From JAUWMI01 sp964630455 (GTDB lineage Bacteria > Sumerlaeota > Sumerlaeia > MWCT01 > JAUWMI01): a DNA stretch of 20,929 nt. The stretch spans positions 1-20,929 of the forward strand of contig CAZVVA010000046.1 in NCBI GenBank assembly GCA_964630455.1. The letters are read 5' to 3'. Shown piece by piece: positions 1-7,858 of the stretch. A program made the translations under genes and the position numbers. Below the pieces are notes generated by a model that saw nothing but the letters and a program-made list of their open reading frames with translations, made no database searches and was not told the DNA's origin. How positions within the stretch are numbered: position 1 is the stretch's first letter; each line of letters begins with the position of its first letter.

Positions 1-693
1 ATTGCAAATGGAGGCCTGTTAATGCGGCCATACATAGTACAAGAGATACTGGACTATAACGGCCAGTCTGTCAAAACCGTGCAGCCCCAGGTGGTTCGTC
101 AGGCTGTCAAGCACTCTACTGCGGACATAATTATGGAGCTCATGGAAGGAGTCGTTACAGAAGGTACAGGGAAAAATGCCGCAATTGAGGGCTATCGCGT
201 TGCTGGTAAGACTGGCACCACGCGGAAGTCGCACGTTATTAAGACAAAGCAGTACATTGCTGGCTTTGTCGGGATCGTTCCAGCAGATGACCCCACGCTT
301 ACTATATATACCTACATTGACAATCCGAAGAAGCAGCATTTCGCCAGCGAGGTAGCTGCGCCACTGTTCAAGCGTATTGCCGAGAACTCGCTGCGATGCC
401 TGGGAATCCCGCCAAGTATCAAGCCGGTGCCAATGCTCCTGACATCCACAGTGCCGGACGAGCGGCCGAAACATCCCGTTGAAAAATCCGGGCCGATTCA
501 GACAGCGGAAACCATGCCGAACGTCATGGGATTGACGATGGTCGAAGTTAAAGAAAAACTAGCTCCACTTCAGTGTCCGGTTAAATTCATCGGAAGCGGT
601 GTGGTTATAGAACAGTCGCCACCAGCAGGTGCCTCTATGAAAACGGCACGGCGCTGTCTGATCGTCTTCGGCAGCCTAACGGTACAAATGTAA
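1..693 (+). CDS. ftsI: Class B penicillin-binding protein (FtsI type), C-terminal part with PASTA domain; 5' end outside window
   Basis: The frame is open from base 1, so the gene begins upstream; 230 codons are visible. The first residues (IANGGLLMRPYIV) match the end of a PBP transpeptidase domain, and the third active-site motif KTGT is encoded at 208-219. The active-site Ser-x-x-Lys and Ser-x-Asn motifs must lie upstream of the window. Residues after about 505 (MPNVMGLTMVEV... to the end) form one PASTA domain, which in this family binds or senses peptidoglycan. The protein would cross-link septal peptidoglycan in the periplasm, partnered with FtsW. Position directly before murE is the standard place of ftsI. 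A sporulation-type SpoVD paralogue has the same layout, but the full dcw context favours FtsI. Confidence 0.9.
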   Translation: MANGGLLMRPYIVQEILDYNGQSVKTVQPQVVRQAVKHSTADIIMELMEGVVTEGTGKNAAIEGYRVAGKTGTTRKSHVIKTKQYIAGFVGIVPADDPTLTIYTYIDNPKKQHFASEVAAPLFKRIAENSLRCLGIPPSIKPVPMLLTSTVPDERPKHPVEKSGPIQTAETMPNVMGLTMVEVKEKLAPLQCPVKFIGSGVVIEQSPPAGASMKTARRCLIVFGSLTVQM

Positions 694-819
694 CACGCAT
701 CCACGCGTTAGGCGAATGAGAGCAGTCTGCGCAAATCTGGCCGGCTATAACCTCAACTAGATTGTAAAGGTCAATACTTAGGGTTCAGAACGCTTCGCAA
801 TGTGCAAGGCGGTGCAGTA

Positions 820-2298
820 ATGCAATTTGGGAAGTTGTGTCAGAACGCACAGATTCCTTGCTCTCTGGCGCAAAAAGATCATGCCATCGAGATAACTGGC
901 CTGGAGGATGACTCGCGCAAGGTCGCTCCGGGCAACGTATTTATCGCCATCAAGGGCTGGAAGATGGATGGCCATCTTTTCATCTCGGATGCAGTGGAAA
1001 AAGGGGCAAAGGTACTTGTCGTCCAAGACAAGATGCAGACGTATAACGACGTGGCAATCATCCAGGTGCCCGATACCCGGGAAGCACTTGCCCGCCTTGC
1101 TCACAGGTTCTACGACTCCCCCACTGAGCAAATGACTGTTATCGGGGTCACGGGTACAAATGGCAAGACCACAGTAACCTATCTCATTGAGTCAATCCTG
1201 TGCATGGCAGGCCGCCAAGTGGGGCTGATCGGCACCATCGAGTACCGCTATGGTAGCACACGACTGAAGGCTTCCAATACCACCCCATCGCCGCTCCTGC
1301 TCGCTCAGCACTTCTCCAATATGCATGACCAACACATTGATACGGCGGTGCTTGAAGTCTCCTCACATGCCATTCATCAGAAGCGCATCCTGGGAATTCA
1401 ATTTGACATCGGGGTTTTCACAAATATCTCCCAGGATCATCTCGACTATCATAAAACCATGGACGAGTATGTTGCAGTAAAACGCAGCTTCTTCCTCGAC
1501 TACCTCGGAGCAAGACCTCAAGCCATCGGGATTTTCAACCTTGATGATCCACATGGCAAAGAATTTGCCGAGGCATATCCTCACCAGAAGATAACCTACA
1601 GTCTCAGTAGCCCGGCCGATATCCGGGTTAAGAACTACAGTTTTCAACCAGATGGAACGTATATCAGTCTGGAAATCCAGGGAACAGATGCGCATCTCTT
1701 CTCTCCTCTGCTGGGAGTATTCAATATCATGAACATACTTGCGGCGATGGCTGCAGGTGTGGCATTGCAGATACCAACAAAGCTCCTGTGCAAAGGGGTC
1801 GAGAAGGTCCATACGATTCCCGGGCGCTTCGAACGTGTCACATGCGGTCAGGCATTTTACGTCATTGTGGATTACGCACATACGCCGGATGCGCTTCACC
1901 GGGTGCTGGTGAATGCCAGGCAACTTACCGCGGGGAAAATCATCACAGTCTTTGGCTGTGGTGGGGATCGCGACCAGAGTAAGCGCCCAATTATGGGACG
2001 TATGGTGGGTGAGTTAAGCGACTATGTAATCATTACAAATGACAATCCGCGGACCGAGGATCCGCTAACGATTGCGAAGGCAGCGGAAAAGGGCCTACTC
2101 GATGCAAGCATGACCCCGAAGCGCCACCAAATCATTCTCGACCGTCGAGAGGCGATTACACAAGCGCTTCAACGAGCCCAGCCAAACGACCTGGTGCTTA
2201 TTGCCGGCAAAGGCCACGAAGACTATCAGATCATCGGCACAACCACACAGAAGTTCGATGATAAGGCGGTCGCCATAGAAATCTTGCAGGGACTCTGA
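820..2298 (+). CDS. murE: UDP-MurNAc-L-Ala-D-Glu:meso-diaminopimelate ligase MurE
   Basis: Cytoplasmic ATP-dependent ligase that adds the third stem-peptide residue. Visible from the ATG at 820 (492 aa): N-terminal UDP-binding domain with DDSRKVAPGNVF (30-41), Mur-ligase P-loop GVTGTNGKTT (109-118), TTPSP (154-158), EVSSHAI (179-185), the lysine expected to be carbamylated in YVAVK (K221), and DNPRTEDP (408-415). DNPR is the known signature for meso-diaminopimelate rather than lysine. A GTG at 802 in the same frame would add six residues, but an AAGGCGG sequence sits about 8 bases before 820 and the protein then starts as MurE usually does, so I chose 820. The gap to the upstream PBP is 126 bases. 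The stop overlaps the murF start by one base (TGATG), implying translational coupling. Confidence 0.97.
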   Translation: MQFGKLCQNAQIPCSLAQKDHAIEITGLEDDSRKVAPGNVFIAIKGWKMDGHLFISDAVEKGAKVLVVQDKMQTYNDVAIIQVPDTREALARLAHRFYDSPTEQMTVIGVTGTNGKTTVTYLIESILCMAGRQVGLIGTIEYRYGSTRLKASNTTPSPLLLAQHFSNMHDQHIDTAVLEVSSHAIHQKRILGIQFDIGVFTNISQDHLDYHKTMDEYVAVKRSFFLDYLGARPQAIGIFNLDDPHGKEFAEAYPHQKITYSLSSPADIRVKNYSFQPDGTYISLEIQGTDAHLFSPLLGVFNIMNILAAMAAGVALQIPTKLLCKGVEKVHTIPGRFERVTCGQAFYVIVDYAHTPDALHRVLVNARQLTAGKIITVFGCGGDRDQSKRPIMGRMVGELSDYVIITNDNPRTEDPLTIAKAAEKGLLDASMTPKRHQIILDRREAITQALQRAQPNDLVLIAGKGHEDYQIIGTTTQKFDDKAVAIEILQGL

Positions 2299-3704
2299 TG
2301 CAATTCACGGTTCAGGAAATTGTCGAGATCACTCGGGGCAAGCTGGTGCAGGGCCAGCCGTCCACGCTTGTCAGCGCCCTATCTACAGATTCGCGCACCT
2401 TGAAACCAGGGAACGCGTTCCTTACGCTTGTTGGTGAGCAGTTTGATGGAAGCACATTTATTGCGCAGGCGTTGTCAAAAGGTACAGCCGGGCTCATTAC
2501 GCATGCTGTGCCAGATCGTACCGTGATACCAGAGAACATCTGGATTATCCGCGTCTCTGACACACTGAAAGCCCTTGGCGATCTGGCAGCAACCTGGCGA
2601 AAACGCTTCACGCTCCCTGTGGTGGCCATCTCCGGGAGCGGCGGAAAGACAACGACCAAGGACATAATAGCACAGGCCCTTGCGGGTGACCGTGTTGCAC
2701 TGGTAACCGAGAAGAACTACAATAATCTCATCGGGGTGCCTCTGATGCTTTTCCAGCTCACGGCTTCCCACGAGTGCGCGGTGCTCGAGCTCGGCATGAA
2801 CGCACCAGGCGAGCTGGCCCGGTTAACTCAATTAAGCACTCCGCACATTGCCGCCCTCACGAATATTGGAACGGCACACATCGGTAAATTGGGTTCCGAG
2901 GAGGCTCTACTCCAGGCCAAGGCCGAAATGTTCGAGTCCCTGAGTCCTGACGCGCTGATCATCATTAATAGCGATTGCCCATTAACAAAGAGGATGCTCG
3001 AACGCATTAATGCTCCCCAACGCCGCAAAACCTTCGGGCTCGCACACGGTGCCGACGTGGTGGCCAGAAAGATTCTTCCACTGGCGCCTTACGGCTACGC
3101 CATGACCATTGACGTTGAAGGCCAACAGGCGCACGTCGAACTCAGGACTTTTGGCAAATATAATGTCTATAACGCCCTCTGTGCGGCGAGCATCCTGGCC
3201 GAGCTCGGGCTGCCGGTCTCTACGATTGCCGAACGCTTGGGCAACTTCCGTGCATTTGGGATGCGCTCTGAAACCGTGGAGGTCAATGGCGTAGCGATTA
3301 TTAAAGACTGCTATAATTCGAATCCGACTTCAGTGATTCAAACGCTGGAGTCCCTGGACGACTTTCTGATCAGAGGGAACAGCTACGTCTTGCTTGGCGA
3401 CATGCTGGAGCTGGGCGAGCACAGCGTAGGGTATCATCGCGATGTTGGCCGGGCTTTCAAGCAATATCCTGTCACGAAGGTTTTCACAATTGGCGAGCTG
3501 GGCCAGATAATTAGCGACACAGCGCAGAAGTATGGTCAGGCAACTCTTCATTTCAGCTCGAAATCCGAGGCAATTAGCACCCTTGGGGAACTCTTGCGGC
3601 CAGGTGATGTGCTGGTGATTAAAGGCTCACGGCTTATGCGGTTGGAGGAAGTAGCTGACAAACTGGTGAACATCCTAAGCTCTCTTTGCACCCAGCACCA
3701 GTAA
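2298..3704 (+). CDS. murF: UDP-MurNAc-tripeptide:D-Ala-D-Ala ligase MurF
   Basis: Cytoplasmic ATP-dependent ligase that completes UDP-MurNAc-pentapeptide by adding D-Ala-D-Ala. The protein is 468 aa, the usual length. It has the N-terminal substrate domain with STDSRTLKPGNAF (29-41), P-loop SGSGGKTTT (112-120), KNYNNLIGVP (139-148), ELGMNAPGE (164-172), TNIGTAHIGKLGS (188-200) and the lysine expected to be carbamylated in LLQAK (K208). The C-terminal domain holds KDCYNSNPTS. It follows murE with a one-base overlap, so the two are almost certainly translated together. It ends in TAA followed by a second TAA, and the 148-base gap to mraY holds a palindromic repeat. Confidence 0.97.
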   Translation: MQFTVQEIVEITRGKLVQGQPSTLVSALSTDSRTLKPGNAFLTLVGEQFDGSTFIAQALSKGTAGLITHAVPDRTVIPENIWIIRVSDTLKALGDLAATWRKRFTLPVVAISGSGGKTTTKDIIAQALAGDRVALVTEKNYNNLIGVPLMLFQLTASHECAVLELGMNAPGELARLTQLSTPHIAALTNIGTAHIGKLGSEEALLQAKAEMFESLSPDALIIINSDCPLTKRMLERINAPQRRKTFGLAHGADVVARKILPLAPYGYAMTIDVEGQQAHVELRTFGKYNVYNALCAASILAELGLPVSTIAERLGNFRAFGMRSETVEVNGVAIIKDCYNSNPTSVIQTLESLDDFLIRGNSYVLLGDMLELGEHSVGYHRDVGRAFKQYPVTKVFTIGELGQIISDTAQKYGQATLHFSSKSEAISTLGELLRPGDVLVIKGSRLMRLEEVADKLVNILSSLCTQHQ

Positions 3705-3714
3705 TAAGGATTGT

Positions 3715-3742
3715 GGGGGGCGTATGGCGATACGCCCCTACC
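3715..3742. repeat. Palindromic repeat (REP-like hairpin), copy 1, murF-mraY gap
   Basis: GGGGCGTAT (3717-3725) pairs perfectly with ATACGCCCC (3730-3738) around the 4-base loop GGCG, and the right flank continues as TACC. There is no T-run after it, so it is not a standard terminator. About 22 of 26 positions match the hairpin at 6469-6496, which makes the two copies of one dispersed element and not chance hairpins. Confidence 0.75.
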
Positions 3743-3852
3743 AACATGAACCGCCAGGCCGCAAAGAAAGCCAGGTTTGCTCTTAGCATCCTGTGTCTTA
3801 CATCTTTATGTAGGGGTTAACTCTTGCAGCCCCACAGGGCAAGGCATCAGAT

Positions 3853-4989
3853 ATGATATTCTATATTGTCGAATTTTTGATGGGAGTGGATGAACGGTTG
3901 GACTTCCTGCGGGTGCTGAAGTACATCACTTTTCGCAGCGCCATGGCTCTGATTCTGGCATTCGTGCTAAGTCTGGTGCTTGGCCCTATTATTATTCGTA
4001 AGCTTGCTGCCCTACGAGCTGGGCAGCAGATTCGCAAGATTCAGAAACCCGGTGCTCCTGATCTCTACGTGATGCATCAGACGAAAGCCGGTACCCCCAC
4101 GATGGGTGGCCTTCTTATTATCGCATCGCTCCTCGTCCCGGTCTTGCTGCTCTGCAACCTGCAAAATAAGCTGATCTGGGTTCTCATAATCATGACCCTG
4201 GGATTCGGCACCGTTGGATTTCTGGACGACTGGTTAAAAATTAAACGCCAGAATGCCAAAGGTCTGCGGGCACGCATAAAGATCATGTGCCAATTGGGTC
4301 TAGGATTGGGATTAGGTATCTATCTTTATCACGCAGAGCTCGGCATCTTTTACCCGCATAAAGCAATAGAGGGGAACACCTTTCTGTGTATTCCCTTCTT
4401 GAAGGATCTCTATCCTGACCTGGGGCTATTATTTATTCCATTCGTAATACTGGTGATCACTGCGACATCGAATGCCGTGAACCTTACAGACGGGCTCGAT
4501 GGGCTGGCCATTGGAATTACCATAATATGCGCTCTTTCGTACGGCGTGATTACGTATCTTGTTGGCAGGCCCGACTTCGCCCGCTACCTTCTTGTGCCGT
4601 TCATTCCGAACGGCGGAGAGATCACTGTATTTCTGGGCGGAGTTATTGGAGCGGGAATGGGATTTCTCTGGTTCAATGCTCATCCCGCTCAAATTTTCAT
4701 GGGCGACACCGGATCGCTGACTCTAGGCGGGCTCCTGGGCACCGTCGCGTTGCTCGCCAAGCAGGAATTATTGCTGCTTGTCATTGGTGGAATCTTCGTG
4801 CTGGAGGCTCTTTCCGTCATCATTCAGGTAATCTCGTATAAGTGCACGGGCAAGCGGGTATTCCTGATGTCGCCGCTTCATCATCACTACGAACGAATGG
4901 GTCTGGCGGAGTCGAAGATAATCGCCCGATTCTGGATCATCTCAGCCTTGCTGGCCCTTTTCGGACTGAGCATTCTGAAGCTGCGCTAA
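3853..4989 (+). CDS. mraY: Phospho-MurNAc-pentapeptide transferase MraY
   Basis: Integral membrane enzyme that transfers phospho-MurNAc-pentapeptide from UDP to undecaprenyl phosphate, making lipid I on the inner face of the cytoplasmic membrane. The protein is 378 aa, slightly longer than the common 320 to 360. Many hydrophobic helices alternate with conserved cytosolic motifs: FLDDW (D125/D126), NAVNLTDGLDGLAIG (207-221), FMGDTGSLTLGG (282-293) and PLHHHYE (341-347). These carry the catalytic aspartates and the HHH motif. The N-terminus (FLRVLKYITFRSAMAL) aligns with known MraY, supporting the ATG at 3853, and AAGG lies 8 bases upstream. It stops at TAA followed at once by TAG, and murD follows. 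Confidence 0.97.
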   Translation: MIFYIVEFLMGVDERLDFLRVLKYITFRSAMALILAFVLSLVLGPIIIRKLAALRAGQQIRKIQKPGAPDLYVMHQTKAGTPTMGGLLIIASLLVPVLLLCNLQNKLIWVLIIMTLGFGTVGFLDDWLKIKRQNAKGLRARIKIMCQLGLGLGLGIYLYHAELGIFYPHKAIEGNTFLCIPFLKDLYPDLGLLFIPFVILVITATSNAVNLTDGLDGLAIGITIICALSYGVITYLVGRPDFARYLLVPFIPNGGEITVFLGGVIGAGMGFLWFNAHPAQIFMGDTGSLTLGGLLGTVALLAKQELLLLVIGGIFVLEALSVIIQVISYKCTGKRVFLMSPLHHHYERMGLAESKIIARFWIISALLALFGLSILKLR

Positions 4990-5076
4990 TAGCAAGGAGA
5001 CATAAACACTGCATTGCATCGCAAGCTCTGGAACGTGACAACCGTAATGCAAACCGCGAAGGATATTCAGGAAGAT

Positions 5077-6468
5077 ATGTCCGCGAGCAACATAATCCTG
5101 AAGGGACATTGTCTGGTATTTGGAGCGGCGCGCAGCGGCCTGGCTGCCACACGGCTTCTTCGTGACCGCGGCGTACCAGTTACGCTTGTTGACGAAAAAC
5201 CGGCCAGCGAGTTTGGGCATCTCGCTGCCGAGCTCGAGCAGCTCAAGGTTCGCTCAGTGTTTGGCAACGCAGACGCATCAGTGCTCCGCTCGATTGAGTG
5301 CGTCATCCTCAGCCCTGGCATTCGGACAACTCATCCGCTACTCAAGCATGCCCGTGCTGCAGGTATCCCTGTCATAAGCGAGCTCGAGCTCGGCTATCAG
5401 TTCAGCAGTGCACCAATCGTGGGTGTCACAGGAACGAACGGGAAGACCACGACCACAACGTTGATAACAGCGATCCTGCAAGCCGGGGGATATAGCGCCA
5501 TCTCTACAGGGAATATCGGTCGAGCACTCTGCGATGTGATTACAACGCCACAAGCGCGCAAGAAGAAAAGTATTCTGGTGGTCGAAATCAGTAGCTTCCA
5601 GCTTGAGACCATTGAGCGGTTTCGCCCGAAAGTGGGGCTGATCTTGAACCTCACGCCAGATCATCTGGACCGCTATGATTCCATGGATCACTACATCGAA
5701 GCAAAGATGTGCATAACACGTAATCAAACCGCAGACGACTCGTTTGTAATCAATGAAGACGATCCTCGCTGCGCGTCCCTGGCCTCACGTACGCAGGCCC
5801 AGGTCTACACTTTCTCGCGCTCTCACAATGTCCGCCGCGGCGCATACGTGTCGGCTCGCAAGGTCATGCTTCACAATGATGGCGCGCACCAGGTCATAGC
5901 ACTTGATGACATCCCGATTCCAGGTATGCACAACGTCGAGAATGTTCTGGCTGCGGCGACCGCAGGCCTAATTCTGGGCGTTGCGCCGGAGCAGATTGCG
6001 CGAGCGGTTCGTGAGTTTCGCGGCGTAGAACATCGCCTCGAGTACGTGACGACATTCAATGAAGCAGACTATTATAACGACTCAAAATCCACAAATCTGA
6101 TCTCGCTCGAAAAAGCGCTGCGTAGTTTTGAACGCCCGATTATTCTACTGGCAGGAGGTCAGGCCGCGCACGTTGATTATTGCGTCCTGACGCCTCTCAT
6201 TTCCCAAGGCCTGAGGGCACTGATTGCGTTTGGCGAAGCGCGCCAGGCACTGCGCAATGCCTGGGGCAACGCCGTTAACTTCCGCGAAGTGCTCTCCATG
6301 GAAGAAGCAGTGCAAAAGGCTACTGAGTTAGCTCAGCCGGGCGACATTGTGCTTCTCTCGCCGGGCCACAAGAGCTTTGACATGTACAACAACTTTGAAG
6401 AGCGCGGACAACATTTCAAATCCATCTCGTACAAGGTGACGGGCACGACACCCCGGCTGACTGATTGA
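5077..6468 (+). CDS. murD: UDP-MurNAc-L-Ala:D-glutamate ligase MurD
   Basis: Cytoplasmic ligase that adds D-Glu. From the ATG at 5077 it is 463 aa with a Rossmann-like N-terminus (LVFGAARSGLAATRLL), P-loop GVTGTNGKTTTTT (116-128), EISSFQLE (170-177), NLTPDHLDRY (191-200), the lysine expected to be carbamylated (K210, YIEAK) and NDSKSTN (334-340). Two substrate motifs are atypical: GGQAAHVDY (360-368), where the family has a Lys or Arg, and SPGHKSFD (428-435). Start choice is uncertain. The frame is open up to a TTG at 5014, and a good AAGGAG at 4994-4999 lies 14 bases before it, rather far. ATGs at 5047 and 5077 have no well-spaced site. Only the 5077 start gives the normal short MurD N-terminus. 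Confidence 0.93.
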   Translation: MSASNIILKGHCLVFGAARSGLAATRLLRDRGVPVTLVDEKPASEFGHLAAELEQLKVRSVFGNADASVLRSIECVILSPGIRTTHPLLKHARAAGIPVISELELGYQFSSAPIVGVTGTNGKTTTTTLITAILQAGGYSAISTGNIGRALCDVITTPQARKKKSILVVEISSFQLETIERFRPKVGLILNLTPDHLDRYDSMDHYIEAKMCITRNQTADDSFVINEDDPRCASLASRTQAQVYTFSRSHNVRRGAYVSARKVMLHNDGAHQVIALDDIPIPGMHNVENVLAAATAGLILGVAPEQIARAVREFRGVEHRLEYVTTFNEADYYNDSKSTNLISLEKALRSFERPIILLAGGQAAHVDYCVLTPLISQGLRALIAFGEARQALRNAWGNAVNFREVLSMEEAVQKATELAQPGDIVLLSPGHKSFDMYNNFEERGQHFKSISYKVTGTTPRLTD

Positions 6469-6496
6469 GTAGGGACTTATGGCAATACGCCCGTAC
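6469..6496. repeat. Palindromic repeat (REP-like hairpin), copy 2, murD-ftsW gap
   Basis: The element begins directly after the murD stop. GTAGGGACTTAT (6469-6480) faces ATACGCCCGTAC (6485-6496) across the loop GGCA. The arms pair with three mismatches. The right arm and loop are nearly identical to copy 1 (3715-3742), while the left arm has drifted, as in an ageing repeat copy. Confidence 0.7.
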
Positions 6497-6576
6497 CATT
6501 AGGAGAGCAAGGTCTACGAGGACGTCCGCATCTAAAGCGGACTTGAGCTTACATTTCGCCACCAAGGGTAATAGCC

Positions 6577-7755
6577 ATGCGCAAGTTGAACACCACATTC
6601 CTCATCTTTACAATAACCATTATTCTGGTGGGCATTGGACTCGTTATGGTCTACAGTTCCAGTGCTCCGACCTCGGCTTATCAAATCCGACGCTCAGTGC
6701 AAAAGGAAAATCCTCAGGAGGCCGCACAGCTAAACATCCATCATGACTGGAGTTATTTGAAAAAGCAGGCAATCTGGGCGGTTCTTGGTTTTGCCGTGAT
6801 GCTGTTCTTATACTACGGGGACTATCAAAAGTTGAAGGAATACGGAACCTGGTTGATGCTGATCGCACTGGTCTTGCTAGTACTGGTCTTAATCCCCCAT
6901 GTTGGGGTAATGGTGAACGGTGCGCGGAGGTGGCTGCGCCTGGGAAGCTTTACCATCCAGCCATCGGAGTTCGCCAAGCTGGCCCTCGTTATTTTCATGG
7001 CAAAGCTCTTGAGTGAAAAGGACAAGTATGAGATTCGCAGTTTTGTAAAGGGGTTTCTCCCTGCCCTTATGCTGCTGGCGATATTTTTGATTCTGGTAAT
7101 TCTGGAACCAGATTTAGGCACCGCGGTGATACTGGGTGGCATTGTGTTTGTCATCTGGTATATAGGCGGGATGCGGGTGCTGCATCTTGCGTCGCTCGCA
7201 GCAGCCTCAGTCCCGTGTCTGTTCGTTGCTATCGTCATTAAGCAGTACCGCATCGAACGCCTCATAGGATTTTTCTTCCAGGACAGGGATATCCTGGGGA
7301 TCAACTACCAGTTGAACCAGTCGTTGATCGCGGTTGGATCAGGGGGCCTGTTTGGCAAAGGCCTCGGCAGCGGGCTGCAAAAATACCAATTCCTCACAGA
7401 GGCGCATACGGATTTTGTCTTCGCCATTATTGGCGAAGAGCTCGGGTTTGTCGGGGCTGCACTGGTCGTTTTGCTCTTCTTTATGTTAGTGATTCAGGGC
7501 ATCCGGGTTGCTATAAAGGCGCCAGATTACTTTGGTGGGCTGCTGGCAGCTGGAATCATCACGATGATCGGCCTCTCCGCATATATTAATTTCATGATTG
7601 TGCTGGGCTGTCTGCCTACCAAGGGCATGACGCTGCCATTCATCAGCTACGGGGGATCATCGCTGCTGGTAAACATGGCGGCTATCGGGATTCTGCTAAA
7701 TATATCAAAGTACAAGGAATTTGTGGTATATGGAAATCGGCGGCGTGATGATTAA
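6577..7755 (+). CDS. ftsW: Septal peptidoglycan glycosyltransferase FtsW (SEDS family)
   Basis: Polytopic membrane protein of the SEDS family that polymerises lipid II into glycan at the septum with its cognate class B PBP. The protein is 392 aa with about ten hydrophobic segments. Diagnostic motifs are GLVMVYSSSA at the end of helix 1 (21-30), GARRWLRLGSFTIQPSEFAK (115-134), LEPDLGTA (176-183), NQSLIAVGSGGLFGKGLG (247-264), the TDF aspartate (D279) at the position of the catalytic Asp, and PFISYGGSSLLVN (354-366). The loop between the first two helices, about residues 31-60, is somewhat long and charged. AAGGG lies 8 bases before the ATG. RodA is the alternative in this family, but position between murD and murG is the FtsW place. 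Confidence 0.95.
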   Translation: MRKLNTTFLIFTITIILVGIGLVMVYSSSAPTSAYQIRRSVQKENPQEAAQLNIHHDWSYLKKQAIWAVLGFAVMLFLYYGDYQKLKEYGTWLMLIALVLLVLVLIPHVGVMVNGARRWLRLGSFTIQPSEFAKLALVIFMAKLLSEKDKYEIRSFVKGFLPALMLLAIFLILVILEPDLGTAVILGGIVFVIWYIGGMRVLHLASLAAASVPCLFVAIVIKQYRIERLIGFFFQDRDILGINYQLNQSLIAVGSGGLFGKGLGSGLQKYQFLTEAHTDFVFAIIGEELGFVGAALVVLLFFMLVIQGIRVAIKAPDYFGGLLAAGIITMIGLSAYINFMIVLGCLPTKGMTLPFISYGGSSLLVNMAAIGILLNISKYKEFVVYGNRRRDD

Positions 7756-7778
7756 TTCGCATGAGCCGCATTAAGCAG

Positions 7779-7808
7779 TTGAACCCCTCAATGACGCGGG
7801 GATAGAAT
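7779..7808 (+). promoter_or_regulatory. Candidate sigma70-type promoter before murG
   Basis: TTGAAC (7779-7784) and TAGAAT (7803-7808) are separated by 18 bases, matching the consensus at 4 of 6 and 5 of 6 positions. A CCCC/GGGG inverted pair (7784-7787, 7798-7801) falls in the spacer. It sits 51 bases before the murG start, which itself has no evident ribosome-binding site. It would give an internal start within the dcw unit. Weak, sequence-only evidence. Confidence 0.3.
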
Positions 7809-7858
7809 ACATCCGAATTCGACGCAAATGAGCGAGCAACATTTTCGTTTAACCTCTA

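Noticed and set aside
802..819. GTG start for murE six codons upstream
   Set aside because: No ribosome-binding site before it, while AAGGCGG is well spaced for the ATG at 820 and the family N-terminus starts there.
3809..3836. TGTAGGGG...GCCCCACA hairpin just before mraY as a fourth repeat copy
   Set aside because: Stem is short with a bulge and a long loop, and similarity to the other copies is limited to the GTAGGGG end.
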